From Galaxea fascicularis (taxonomy: Eukaryota > Cnidaria > Anthozoa > Scleractinia > Euphylliidae): DNA of 64,000 nucleotides. The position numbers and the translations under genes are program-made. Position 1 is the first letter of the stretch. Each line of letters begins with the position of its first letter. Under the pieces are notes generated by a model. That model did no database searches, was not told the DNA's origin, and saw only the letters and a list, made by a program, of their open reading frames with translations. Below, piece after piece: positions 1 through 12,827 of the stretch. The stretch lies in assembly GCA_948470475.1 (NCBI GenBank), contig OX419343.1, positions 3,347,333 to 3,411,332 of the forward strand. Direction: 5' to 3'.

Positions 1-592
1 AAATCAAACTGTGTTTAATGTTTATCTATGGTTAAGGCACCCTGTAGGTCAGGGTCCCTACAGTGAAGTACTGTAAAGTACGGTATAACCACATTTGGGG
101 CCATTAGAGAACACAGAATTTTAAGAACAAAATAAGAACATTTTGAGGCTGAAATGGCCGAAAAAATAAGAACATCGAGCCTGAGCTAAATTTTACTGGT
201 TCTTATTAAAAAAAAAAGAGTGTAATGGGTACTAACATCAGTCTAAGTAGCTTATAGCGGCGATAGAATCGTTTTACGAGATCCAAAAGCTCTGGAGAAA
301 AGGCAGTATTGTACTCATGCATAAGGCGGATACATCTTAACAATACTGATCTCGTTTATGGCATATTCAATCTGAAGAACTCATACGACCACAGAATCGA
401 GAAATCGCTGACCTGCTGTATACGGTTTTCTTGACTTTGTTACTTACTTAGGCCTCTTTACGTCATGGGGCACCCACTGGCTGAGAGGATAGCAGGTCAC
501 TTTGAATATACAGTAATTTTTCCAGTCTCTGTGCCGGTGTTTATTTACACTTCCTTCTGCTCTTTCCCTTATTTTTCCAAGCCCCCTTATAT

Positions 593-680
593 ACGTTGTG
601 TCTGTGAAAGGAACATGGAAATTTCCAAGCCCCTTTACGTTGTGTCTGTGAAAGGAACATGGAGATTTCCAAGTTCCTTT
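593..680 (+). repeat. Two-copy tandem repeat, 44-bp unit
   Basis: Two consecutive copies begin with ACGTTGTGTCTGTGAAAGG at 593 and 637 and differ at only a few positions. A fragment of a third copy (TTCCAAGCCCCCTT) precedes the first. The open frame of 102 codons across it is explained by the repeat. Confidence 0.8.
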
Positions 681-3084
681 GCATACCTTGGCTGGATGGA
701 AAGTGGAAATTTCAAGGTCCTTTACTTTCATTTCTCACTACGTTCACCTACCTTCGCTAATTTTGACAGATAGTTTGTGAATTTAACATTTTATCTCATG
801 CATTGGAGCACCTTACACAAAATTGGTTCTAATTTACCAGCTGAATTAAAATTTCGGCAAACCAGTGGGTTTCTTAGTTGATTTTAACAGGTTTTGTAGG
901 GAAATTAGTAAGGTAGTCATAAAAATAGGAAAATATTGCCTGAAAATCATAGTTTTAGAATATCCCAAATGGTTTTAGAACGCGTTAAATATTGCAACGA
1001 ACCGAGATGGCTGCATGAATTCGATCTTTGCTAAAATAATAATTCAGCTTTCTATCATGTGCTAACCCCCATGTTTTCTGAAGGTTCTGTCTTTGAATTT
1101 AGCCAGTTCATGAGAAGAACAAGCCATTAAAATAAGTTAAATGGCTCCAATGAATTAACCTAATCCTTTAATTAATGAACAAGCGTGATCCATACAGTAG
1201 AACATGTTCTAATTTAAACGCCGACCCACATCAGCCTAGCCTGGTGAAGACTCTAATGCAGTCATTTCTTTCCAACTACCTGTAAATACACTCCTTAAAG
1301 TAAGCAGTAGAATTGCAAATCGTTTTAGTCATGAGTGAACTCTCATCCAACTATGTGCCAATGGCAATAAAAGCTACAGTCATTCGTTCGCCCAAACCTG
1401 CATTGTAACTGACTCTTATCGAAGCTTACATTATGATACAAGAACACTGGCTACTTTGAGTATCGAAAGCGATTTATCAAAACTTTTTAATTTTTAGGGA
1501 AACGTTTCCGTGGATTGTTTTACGTTTCGCTTTGGGAAGCCTCAATTCACGATAACCCCTCTCCTCAAACCCGGTCATGCATGAGACCTTTCTTAGTATA
1601 ACCGCATTTATGTTGAGCCTGCTAATAACGTCCCTTGTAAATTGCCAAGCAATAGTTTAAAGCGGTCTCCTTTTTACCGTCCGCTTCATTAATTTGGTTA
1701 ACCAAGACCCGAACAAAATTACTACAGGGTCAAAATAAGTTGTTTGTTCACAGAAACTATACTGATATATATATACTGATGTTGATATACATCGTTTTGG
1801 TCCACTATCAGAAATTCTAGCTAGAGTGCATGGACATTTTTACTTATGTGAACACATGTTTTTATTCGTTGCATTTAGATTATTCTCCCTAAGTCCGAAA
1901 CGTCTACCCAATTTGTCCAAAGTTAGGGAATGCTGACGGAAATCGCTTTCGGAAGCCGAATGGCATGGGCGAGGCCGGGACTAAAGACCACGCCGACGAA
2001 TTTGCGATCTAAGCGCGCCGACTGTTAAGTGAATATTTTTCTGTTAACTGATGGAAGGCCGAGAGCAGCATACATGTGTTAATTAGCTTGTTATTTTTTT
2101 TGCTGTACAAAGAGAATTTGTTTGAGACATTGGTAATATAGAGACAGAAGTCGTTTTCGTCATATGAGTTTCTTCTGGAAACAAACACTGATAAACGAGG
2201 GTTTAGCTGGATAATCGATTTGTAATGGCAGCATTTGTACATTTAGCTATACCATGTGATTCCTTCCGATGTTTTTCATATGTTATTTACATTAGCGAAT
2301 GGTACGCCTGTGTAACATGTATTGCATATGCATAAAATACTAACCAGAGAAAAAACACGATCCATTTTCGTATAAACTGTTAATCAGGCACGTATTATTT
2401 GTTTGTTCTGTAAGACAGTTAGTGTGTTTCTCTAGATTATATGCATTTTTTTTTTGTTGGTTTATTCCTTTCTCTGTTATTTGTTTGTTAGGAAAGTTAA
2501 GTTAATCTGGAAGATCAATGAATAATCTGACTTCCATGTTTTCGGAATCAAACTAAACACCCCAACAAATAAAATACCTGACCATGAAGTGTCCAAAATT
2601 AAAAATTAAAATGTGTAATGACGAAGGTTGATTTGAATTTAGCTCTCATATTGCACGCCGAAGTCCCAGCTATGGTTATGCTTGTACGAAGTTTGGACAG
2701 AGCCCTACTGGGAGGCCAATTGCCGTGTTGGCAGACTTTTGGGAGTGTTCGCCTTTTTCCGTTTCCTTTGTGCAATTCTAAAAGCTAATCATCCAAAGAG
2801 GGTCTCTTCACGGGGGGGATATTCGTAGGGAGTGGTTTCAGGGAATGGTCCCAAAGACCAATTCGCTTTGTGTGACCTAAAACAAACCTATATGCAGGGA
2901 CTGAAATATGTTCCCCGCGAATGGGGGCATTCGCCCAAGTACGTTTCTTGAAAGTAACTCTAAAAGTAATTTTGGTTGATTTTATGAGGGGTAGTCCGTG
3001 GAGTAGTCCGGGGGGTAGTTCACGGAGGGGGTTCAGTGGGTAGTCCGCGGAGCGGAGGTCAGTATTTTCAAGTCTCCCAAGATC

Positions 3085-3198
3085 GGAACTTGCGGAAGTT
3101 TGTAAGGCGAGCGGGAGAGCCCCTGGGTACAGAACCCATTAAAATCTATGTTACTGATTGGGCTCTCCCGCTTGCTGTTTACAAACTTTCACAAGTCC
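3085..3198. repeat. Inverted repeat, ~38-bp arms
   Basis: The left arm (3,085-3,122) and right arm (3,160-3,198) are reverse complements with a few mismatches. The core GCGGGAGAGCCC pairs with GGGCTCTCCCGC. A spacer of about 37 bp separates them. This looks like a small foldback element or MITE remnant, with no clear target duplication. Confidence 0.7.
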
Positions 3199-4767
3199 TG
3201 GTCTTCGTCCCATCTCGACTATCTGCCACTGGGTCTCCGAGGATGGATAGAACCAAATTCGTGATATCGAGGATTTGCGTAAAACAAGACAAGTACATTA
3301 TTGCAGGTTTTCACTGTCACACCATCATCAAAACCATTCAACAAATTAAGTCAAGAATCAAAGAGATGAGGATGAATATTTAAACAGTTACGCATAGATT
3401 CAGGTCAGTGCAATGTTTCGTGCGGGAGATATTCGAAGAAATGTGCTTTGTAAGGAGACGCCATGTTTGTGTCCCTCTGAGGGGCTCAAATATGGCGGCC
3501 GGAAGCTAACAAAAACATATGACATCGACTTTTGCTATAAAATGCCTGTATGTCGTCTTCTGAGGGTTCATAAACATCTATATGAGTACTTATTCTCATA
3601 CAAGGACTATTCACTATAGATTGCGAAATGTCAGCGCATACCTTACTTTTTTTTAACCTACATCTAACACAAAATGGCGAACCCGTAGAGTGACGTAGAG
3701 CGCCAGACGTTTAAAAATGACCCCCAGTTCGTACAGAAAAATGGTTGGGGAAAATAGAAAAAGTAAAAATTTCAGATCTCTTGTAACTGGTTCTACACAT
3801 GCCGACCTCTAAATCAAAAGTGTAGGTATCAAATAATTTTTTACGGCCGGGCCTATTTTACAGGTCACATTCCACAGGCAGAGGAACTGAGGTGGCTGTT
3901 TTATCGATTGATAACTAAGCCAAACAGTTTCACACCGATCAAAGACAAATTTTGGATAGTAATTAGGGCTAGGAGACTCTTTTGGGCTTGTTTATTAATC
4001 TGTAGCACAGTGACCTGTACTTCCGGGTGTACTTTGACCTGTGGAATGGCACTGGAATGTGACCTGTAAAATAGACCCGCCGATTTTTACAGTAGATTTG
4101 ATTGCTCGAAAGCAAGTTCTCGACCGCCAACTCTCTTTTTGTAATAACGGCCGTAACTGTTCCTAGTCCTCTTAAATTCTCTCTAAAAGGTCTAGAGGTG
4201 CTTACCTTTCCGTGGTGCCGACCTTGCTAAACATTGATGAATGTTCGAACTTAAGGCACAGAAAAAATCAGCTCTGATCCGCTGCTTGAATGGCCGCCCA
4301 ATCGCCGAGAAAAAAGGGGAAATGGCGTCCATTTCTGGCATTTAAGTGGCAAGAAAAGCACTGCTTCGCTTGTTATTTCTGGCGAAAAATACGTTTCTCT
4401 TACAGTTTGTTTTCGTCGCCATCTTAGGCTGAGAACCTGGCCTTTTATTGCGGAATATCGCTGTTTAATTGTACTGTGGGCCTCAATTCTTCTACTCGTG
4501 AGGCAAGAATCGTTGTTTCTTCCTTCCTAAGTCATGACCATCATTTGAACAATTATTTGAACTCTAATTTTGACCTTTGACCTCCTAGGGAGGATATGCT
4601 AATAATTTAGATCCTTTGTTCTAGTACAATTTAACTAATCTTTCTTCTGCCTTCATGCCACCATCTCCCCTTGAAAAACCTGAAACCGCGTACCACCTGA
4701 TTTGCGGGCGCAAGATGTACTTCATGTATCCCCTATTAGTTTGTATTTAGAGGTTAAATATAAATAT

Positions 4768-4883
4768 CCCTGCATACCCCTGTTTACCACAGTATAGTAT
4801 ACCATGGTATACTCCTGTTTACCCCTGTTTATACCCCTGTATAACCTTGTATACCCCTGTGTATCCCTAAATACCCCTGTATA
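4768..4883 (+). repeat. Degenerate tandem tract based on TACCCCTGT
   Basis: Variants of ATACCCCTGTTT or ATACCCCTGTAT recur about eight times with irregular spacing. This is an old, diverged minisatellite, in contrast to the two near-perfect arrays elsewhere in the window. Confidence 0.65.
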
Positions 4884-4940
4884 AAAAAATTAGAAAACAA
4901 ACTGCGGATATAAACATAACAAAATTAAATTCACTTAACT

Positions 4941-4973
4941 TGACGTTTCGTATGTTACAACATACATCTTCAG
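4941..4973 (-). ncRNA. Hammerhead-like core motif, possible retroelement end
   Basis: Read on the minus strand, the segment has CTGAAGA (fits the hammerhead core CUGANGA), then a hairpin in which GTATG pairs with CATAC, then GAAAC. Such motifs are known in the terminal repeats of Penelope-like retroelements. Stems I and III are not evident, so catalytic ability is doubtful. A second copy of the same layout lies at 63,651-63,678. Confidence 0.3.
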
Positions 4974-5735
4974 AAGGGGCAGTTATAAAAATGTTGGCGA
5001 ATTTAAAACATAAAGCAAAGTACTGGTACAGAGGTAAAAATTAACTACTCAAATAGGCTTTATAGTTTTAAATAACAGGCAAGGAAGGGTTAAAGGAAAA
5101 ATGACAATCGTTCGTGGACCCTCCAAGAGTCAAAAGGGACTTTTAGCACGACAGTTTTGTGGACGGCTACAGCGACTTCGATCGCGCGGGAACTGGGGAA
5201 ACCAGGCTCCGTCCGTGCGAGAGCCCGCAAAAACGAAAATAGTTTCACAATAACAACAAAGCGTCACTACGGCGTGAAACAAGCTGAACAAGATAGCAAA
5301 AATCTAGGCAAAAAATATCCCTAAAGGAGACTACAATCAGTATAGTTTCTCTATGCATCCGAGGATGGCTTAATTTCAGATGAGGAGTGTTTATTCTTGT
5401 ATGATGTGAATAGGTCAACTAAGTTAGATATTCCTTACGAGCAGTATCCACTTTTTGATCTAGAAGAAATGCAAAATGACGAGTGCTTGCCCGAGATAAG
5501 AGTCCATAAAACGACCTTCCTATTCTGGCAGAGGTTTTAGGGATCCCTGAGCAGATGGAACAAAGAAGTGTTGTTGGAGGAATGGAGGCGCTATTTATGC
5601 TGCCGAAGAGGCTGACATCCCCTTGTCGATACAGTGACATAATGCACAGGTTCGGAAAACGACCTTCATTGGTACTGTGCCTAGCTACAAACTGTGTTGT
5701 GGACTTTGTTTACGTCGCCCATCATCGAAGAATTA

Positions 5736-6086
5736 GGCCCACGTTAAACGCTGCAATTCACACGAGCCGAACTTATTTGCACTTTACGTCGACCCAAAGT
5801 AGTCGCCTGTTGAGTCAAGCGCCGAACTTAACTAGATAATGAAAATAAACCGATCGAGGTTAACTCATACATTGATATACATCAACATGATTATGCATTC
5901 GGTTCGGCTCATGCGAAGATCGGCGTTTGACCAAAACTTTATCTTCAGCGTGGCCGGCCGTGAAGAACACCACAGTCGATCCAAATGAAATCAATCGAAC
6001 TTAATTCGGTCAAACGCTGTACTTCACATGAAGTTAATGATTGAGTTTAGTTCGGCTCATGTGAAGTACAGAGTTTGACCTCGGCC
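5736..6086. mobile_element. MITE with GGCC-ended inverted repeats and TTA target duplication
   Basis: The left end reads GGCCCACGTTAAACG. The right end, reverse complemented, reads GGCCGAGGTCAAACTCTG. Both continue into TTCACA-GAGCCGAAC. Flanking TTA is present at 5,733-5,735 and 6,087-6,089. A 3-bp TTA duplication is the rule for the PIF/Harbinger superfamily. Internally the GTTCGGCTCATG motif recurs in both orientations (near 5,901, 6,020 and 6,047). No transposase is present. A related end lies near 14,551-14,585. Confidence 0.65.
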
Positions 6087-6089
6087 TTA

Positions 6090-6796
6090 CCGACTGAAAT
6101 CTGGCCGTATTCAATCCACCTGCCCTGCAAACTTTAGATCTTTGATGAATGGGTGTGAGAAAAAACGTAACAATGGACAAAGTCTTGCAAATAAACTTCA
6201 CGAACGAAGAGCTCTCTCTCAAACATTGGGAAGTAATTTAGATAAAGAGTGTAAGCGATTAGTGTCAAACGGGAACCAAAACAAAACGATTTAAACAAAC
6301 GTCCTTGGTACACTTTTGGACCAACGTGTCTCATTAATGCGTGTGGAAAAAGAGGCGTAAATAACCGTCAAAAAATATTATACCAATTGTTAAGAACACA
6401 AGCCAAAAAATATGAATAAAAGTAAAAGAATTACTTTTCTCAATGGCAAAGCATTGAAATGTTTAAAAAAGGGTCCGCAAAAACTCCCGTAGTAAGTACT
6501 ACGTAAAACTACTCTGTTTGCCATAAAAGGAAAGCCCACTGCAGCAGCTAAAAAACGAAAGCGTCACTCAAGCTTCCGCAAGTGTTTGACTTTATTTCCT
6601 GTTCTCGCACTCATTCAAAAATACTACCAGTGATAAAGCCCTTAAAATAAACAACCTAAAACCTAGAAACAACAAAGTTCGAACGTCACCCTAAAAAAAA
6701 TTCACCACATCCCGTGACAAGAGCTTCGTTCAACTATACAAAACATTCCAACCTCAACAGTCATAATCTCCGTTACCAGTCCAATAACAAAGGAAT
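6090..6796. other. Unique spacer before the 20-bp minisatellite
   Basis: No gene, tandem repeat or clear inverted repeat is seen. The last 80 bases run directly into the first satellite unit without a degenerate edge. Confidence 0.5.
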
Positions 6797-9700
6797 GCAA
6801 CCACTCCCTCACACTTGCAACCACTCCCTCACACTTGCAACCACTCCCTCACACTTGCAACCACTCCCTCACACTTGCAACCACTCCCTCACACTTGCAA
6901 CCACTCCCTCACACTTGCAACCACTCCCTCACACTTGCAACCACTCCCTCACACTTGCAACCACTCCCTCACACTTGCAACCACTCCCTCACACTTGCAA
7001 CCACTCCCTCACACTTGCAACCACTCCCTCACACTTGCAACCACTCCCTCACACTTGCAACCACTCCCTCACACTTGCAACCACTCCCTCACACTTGCAA
7101 CCACTCCCTCACACTTGCAACCACTCCCTCACACTTGCAACCACTCCCTCACACTTGCAACCACTCCCTCACACTTGCAACCACTCCCTCACACTTGCAA
7201 CCACTCCCTCACACTTGCAACCACTCCCTCACACTTGCAACCACTCCCTCACACTTGCAACCACTCCCTCACACTTGCAACCACTCCCTCACACTTGCAA
7301 CCACTCCCTCACACTTGCAACCACTCCCTCACACTTGCAACCACTCCCTCACACTTGCAACCACTCCCTCACACTTGCAACCACTCCCTCACACTTGCAA
7401 CCACTCCCTCACACTTGCAACCACTCCCTCACACTTGCAACCACTCCCTCACACTTGCAACCACTCCCTCACACTTGCAACCACTCCCTCACACTTGCAA
7501 CCACTCCCTCACACTTGCAACCACTCCCTCACACTTGCAACCACTCCCTCACACTTGCAACCACTCCCTCACACTTGCAACCACTCCCTCACACTTGCAA
7601 CCACTCCCTCACACTTGCAACCACTCCCTCACACTTGCAACCACTCCCTCACACTTGCAACCACTCCCTCACACTTGCAACCACTCCCTCACACTTGCAA
7701 CCACTCCCTCACACTTGCAACCACTCCCTCACACTTGCAACCACTCCCTCACACTTGCAACCACTCCCTCACACTTGCAACCACTCCCTCACACTTGCAA
7801 CCACTCCCTCACACTTGCAACCACTCCCTCACACTTGCAACCACTCCCTCACACTTGCAACCACTCCCTCACACTTGCAACCACTCCCTCACACTTGCAA
7901 CCACTCCCTCACACTTGCAACCACTCCCTCACACTTGCAACCACTCCCTCACACTTGCAACCACTCCCTCACACTTGCAACCACTCCCTCACACTTGCAA
8001 CCACTCCCTCACACTTGCAACCACTCCCTCACACTTGCAACCACTCCCTCACACTTGCAACCACTCCCTCACACTTGCAACCACTCCCTCACACTTGCAA
8101 CCACTCCCTCACACTTGCAACCACTCCCTCACACTTGCAACCACTCCCTCACACTTGCAACCACTCCCTCACACTTGCAACCACTCCCTCACACTTGCAA
8201 CCACTCCCTCACACTTGCAACCACTCCCTCACACTTGCAACCACTCCCTCACACTTGCAACCACTCCCTCACACTTGCAACCACTCCCTCACACTTGCAA
8301 CCACTCCCTCACACTTGCAACCACTCCCTCACACTTGCAACCACTCCCTCACACTTGCAACCACTCCCTCACACTTGCAACCACTCCCTCACACTTGCAA
8401 CCACTCCCTCACACTTGCAACCACTCCCTCACACTTGCAACCACTCCCTCACACTTGCAACCACTCCCTCACACTTGCAACCACTCCCTCACACTTGCAA
8501 CCACTCCCTCACACTTGCAACCACTCCCTCACACTTGCAACCACTCCCTCACACTTGCAACCACTCCCTCACACTTGCAACCACTCCCTCACACTTGCAA
8601 CCACTCCCTCACACTTGCAACCACTCCCTCACACTTGCAACCACTCCCTCACACTTGCAACCACTCCCTCACACTTGCAACCACTCCCTCACACTTGCAA
8701 CCACTCCCTCACACTTGCAACCACTCCCTCACACTTGCAACCACTCCCTCACACTTGCAACCACTCCCTCACACTTGCAACCACTCCCTCACACTTGCAA
8801 CCACTCCCTCACACTTGCAACCACTCCCTCACACTTGCAACCACTCCCTCACACTTGCAACCACTCCCTCACACTTGCAACCACTCCCTCACACTTGCAA
8901 CCACTCCCTCACACTTGCAACCACTCCCTCACACTTGCAACCACTCCCTCACACTTGCAACCACTCCCTCACACTTGCAACCACTCCCTCACACTTGCAA
9001 CCACTCCCTCACACTTGCAACCACTCCCTCACACTTGCAACCACTCCCTCACACTTGCAACCACTCCCTCACACTTGCAACCACTCCCTCACACTTGCAA
9101 CCACTCCCTCACACTTGCAACCACTCCCTCACACTTGCAACCACTCCCTCACACTTGCAACCACTCCCTCACACTTGCAACCACTCCCTCACACTTGCAA
9201 CCACTCCCTCACACTTGCAACCACTCCCTCACACTTGCAACCACTCCCTCACACTTGCAACCACTCCCTCACACTTGCAACCACTCCCTCACACTTGCAA
9301 CCACTCCCTCACACTTGCAACCACTCCCTCACACTTGCAACCACTCCCTCACACTTGCAACCACTCCCTCACACTTGCAACCACTCCCTCACACTTGCAA
9401 CCACTCCCTCACACTTGCAACCACTCCCTCACACTTGCAACCACTCCCTCACACTTGCAACCACTCCCTCACACTTGCAACCACTCCCTCACACTTGCAA
9501 CCACTCCCTCACACTTGCAACCACTCCCTCACACTTGCAACCACTCCCTCACACTTGCAACCACTCCCTCACACTTGCAACCACTCCCTCACACTTGCAA
9601 CCACTCCCTCACACTTGCAACCACTCCCTCACACTTGCAACCACTCCCTCACACTTGCAACCACTCCCTCACACTTGCAACCACTCCCTCACACTTGCAA

Positions 9701-9798
9701 CCACTCCCTCACACTTGCAACCACTCCCTCACACTTGCAACCACTCCCTCACACTTGCAACCACTCCCTCACACTTGCAACCACTCCCTCACACTTGC
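6797..9798 (+). repeat. 20-bp minisatellite, ~150 perfect copies
   Basis: The unit CAACCACTCCCTCACACTTG repeats for 3,002 bp with no mismatch that I can see. Both edges are abrupt. Because 20 is not a multiple of 3 and no reading of the plus strand makes a stop, all three plus frames stay open for about 1,000 codons and encode the same 20-residue period. These are artefacts, not genes. The unit is homologous to the 24-bp unit at 25,899-35,446 in inverted orientation: CACTTGCA, ACCA, C and CCCTCA match in order, with 4 extra bases in the longer unit. Confidence 0.97.
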
Positions 9799-10232
9799 GT
9801 GTTGTTTGTCTTTAATGGAAGGGGAAGTTATTTAGTTTTTATTTAATAATAGGTATTCGTTTTGTATTGTCGTGGTTATTTTAGCAGGTTTAGTAGTAGT
9901 GAAAACAACGCTTAGTAAAATGTCCTTTTTTAAATAGTGTGTAGTGAATGCTCGTACACTTTGTCATCTTGCACATCTGATGTTTTATACCCTTTAAATA
10001 ATTTGTTTGCATATTGACTGGTAGCTGTTTTTTTTGCCTGAGAAAACGTTTTCTTTACCTGTTATTTGGATGTGATATTTAAATGGTATTGAAAACGAAA
10101 GCAATTTTAGTGCGTTTTCCAGTTTCTTTCTTGAAGTTAATTTTTTTTACTTGTATTTTTTATGAATTTCAGTTAATTTCAGCGGTCTACTGACTTTGTT
10201 AATCAGCGGTTCCTGTAAAGGTTAACAAGTAT

Positions 10233-10530
10233 TTGATCGAAACTGTAACCGGAGCTTACATGCCTGTTAGTTTGCATGCACCAGCCCTAACAGTTTCTTT
10301 ACTTTTCTTGGCGTTGCTTGCGGATGCAACTCAATGTGTTTGTAGGGTGACAAACATGTTTAATACACCATCTCGTTTTTATCTCCATTTGATGGAACAT
10401 TCTTTTGTATTTTTGATTGGTAGGTATCACTGGCGGGGAATTTGACAATTAGCCACCAATTATTCTTTAAAGCACATGGCCGTGACGTGCCTGAGGCTCC
10501 TTTAACTGATTCTTCAACCTGAAATTCGAA
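10233..10530 (+). repeat. Left copy of inverted block flanking the two satellites
   Basis: Anchors such as CCGGAGCTTACATGC, TAGTTTGCATGCA, TGGAACATT, AGCCACCAATTAT, GTGACGTG and GAGGCTCCTTTAAC occur here in order. They recur in the same order on the opposite strand at 25,360-25,665. Similarity is roughly three-quarters by eye and fades at both ends. It shows that the sequences inside the two minisatellites are inverted relatives. Confidence 0.85.
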
Positions 10531-10963
10531 AATAGGCGTTTCAGTGATTAACAGATTAATAACGCAACAACTTGTTACTTTTAAAAATTTGGCATAATAT
10601 TAATCTGAATTAGGATCGTAGGTAATATTTGCCATTAAATCATATTTGAAAACAATCATAAGTATAAAAGATAAGTATAATGATTATGAAACTGAAATTG
10701 CTAGAAATTGATATTGCTATTGCTTATAGCTCCCGAAAAGCTACCTTAATAAACTCCCTGGTTCTGGTGTAGCTAATCTCATGACCATGGAACTTTCTCT
10801 ATTGACCTTGGGTTGGCAAAGGCTCTAAACAAAAGGTAAATGTGAGCAGCTGCGATGTATTGCTTCAAGGCCTTCACAGGAGACGTTGCTTGGTTTGTTC
10901 TTGCAATCGCAATCCATGCCCAGTCATGAAATTGAACAGTCGATTCTTGAAATAAAATTTATG

Positions 10964-11043
10964 GGACATAATTATAAGAGTGGGAAAATTTAACACCAAA
11001 AGCGGACATAATTATAAGAGTGGGAAAATTTAACACCAAAAGC
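10964..11043 (+). repeat. 40-bp tandem duplication
   Basis: Two exact copies of a 40-bp unit starting GGACATAATTATAAGAG lie head to tail. The exactness suggests a recent slippage or repair event. It is followed at once by a small hairpin, CTTCAATGAG-loop-CTCATTGAAG (11,043-11,068). Confidence 0.9.
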
Positions 11044-12827
11044 CTTCAATGAGGCATAACTCATTGAAGTGAGAATAAACTGGCATAACGACTGACATAA
11101 AGCAACTGTCCTCCATCTGACAAGGATTGCACAAAGTACAATGAATTATTTGCGTAGATTTAGATAATCTAAGATCTAGAAGCATCCCCTGATAAATACA
11201 GTCAGTGGTTACTATTCTCAGGACTATTTCTGTTGTTGATGTTGTTACGTTACCGTTTGGACAATTGTTATTGTGTGCCTTCAGTCACTTTGCATTCTTT
11301 ACCATTCCCTACTTTGCCATGCTTGGCGAACATTCAGGAAATTTCCCCAAGTAAACCCTGAGCATGAGGTGTGGCATTGGATGGGGCAAGGAGCATTGTC
11401 AATCAAAGCTTAAGTCAATCAAACGACGTCAGATCAAATAACACTGGGGTTGCTTACTGGACTGCCGCATGTTGATCAGCTTTTGAAATTTGCTCTTTTT
11501 TTGCTGTTTAGTTGTTGTTGTTTGTTTTTACTCAGTACCCAATGTAGTCAGTGTTATGTAGTCTTTGCAACCTCACCATCATTGTGAATTGATGCGTTGG
11601 AAACATAAGCAACCTTATTACATGATCTGCCATTTATATGATCTAGACAAAATTAATGCCCTTACACATAACGCGGGCATATATTTCAGAGTTATCTTAG
11701 ATTCAAAAAAGGTATTTATAAACAGGAAGCAAACAATTTCTCTTGATTAGCACTTGGGCAGTTTAAATATTTTTTGTGTGCCAGTTGATCAAGGTTTTTA
11801 CTAAAATTTCCAAGCTTTTTAGCTCTATCTTAAGTTTTCTGGTGCTTTGAGGTTGATGATGAGGAGGTGTGATCACCTCGCCCATTATCTTTTTAATGGT
11901 TTAAGAACAGCAAGATGTGTTCAAGAACAATAACAAGTTGTGATAAATAATAACAGGAACTTGCGACCAAGAAACAATGAAAGTTAAGTGTCAATGAGTT
12001 ATGAACTATGAGTCAATCAGTTAAACGATAAAATTTGCAATTATTTTTTTGATTGCTGCGCTTATCAATGAAATTAACAAAAGCTAATCACAAGCAAACC
12101 AATGGAACAAAGTGGAAGCCAATCAGAGTAGAATGGCAAGTAAACTGGGGTTCTTGTAAGCTTGGCAATTCGTGGTTCAATATTGATAATAACTTATATT
12201 CTGGAAAAAACACCTTAAGTGATGAGGGTTATTTTACTCATAAAACAGAGTTGAATTTACTTTCTTCAATCCTAATATCGTTTTCCGCTCTAGTCTGTTG
12301 AATAACAGGAGCTATTAGTCTTGATCCAGTTATTGTTTTCGCGTCGAGGTCCAGTTGTCGAGAAAAACAGGTTTATGTTCTGCATTTGTCAACCATTTTA
12401 ACATCTGATATAAATTGGGCATGGACTTCAGTTCTAGAAAAAGTAGTAGTAGTATTCCTGTCGATGCTTTGCCGCATTTCTTCACAATTTCTATTTCATT
12501 TTCATCCAACATCCCTTTTACAGTATATTTCGCTGGCAATTTCTTCTTTTCAGTCCTTTTTTTTTTTAAATTCCCATTTTAATTTTTTTTATTCAGTCAT
12601 TTCTAACATATCTATCTTGATTTCTTTTTATTATTATTATTATTTCTTTAAAAATATTTTTCATAATTTTTTTCTATCCGCATTTTTCCATCCACCATCA
12701 GCAGCTATCCGGTCCTCGTTTTACAGACACCCCGCTGGAAAGCCAGATGCTTTGGTAACGCAAAGGCAGCACGCACGCGCCTCGACCCAAAGGGTGCGGG
12801 TCCAAATCTCGGAACGCGGCAGTTGAA

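Larger units (their letters stand above)
1..5732. other. Gene-free, AT-rich intergenic DNA
   Basis: No open frame here has the length, composition or motifs of a coding exon, and I recognise no protein domain on either strand. The stretch holds a two-copy 44-bp repeat, one inverted repeat, a degenerate tandem tract and a possible ribozyme-like retroelement end, listed separately. The short open frames at 465-773, 3,036-3,383 and 5,555-5,839 look like chance openings. Confidence 0.6.
9799..12827. other. Inner flank of the left satellite, no gene
   Basis: AT-rich sequence without a credible gene. The block 10,233-10,530 is the inverted homologue of 25,360-25,665 (listed separately). A 40-bp tandem duplication and a T-rich tract (12,550-12,690) are the other visible structures. 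The 146-codon frame at 12,386-12,826 is driven by poly-pyrimidine sequence and encodes mostly F, S, I and Y. Confidence 0.5.

Noticed and set aside
6714..9846. Three overlapping plus-strand frames of about 1,000 codons
   Set aside because: They are read-through of the 20-bp satellite in all three frames, with a 20-residue period and no non-repeat domain.
12386..12826. 146-codon plus frame
   Set aside because: Its composition is dominated by a T-rich low-complexity tract, and there is no recognisable motif.
12745..12826. tRNA-like boxes near GGGTCCAAATCTC
   Set aside because: No cloverleaf could be closed around them.
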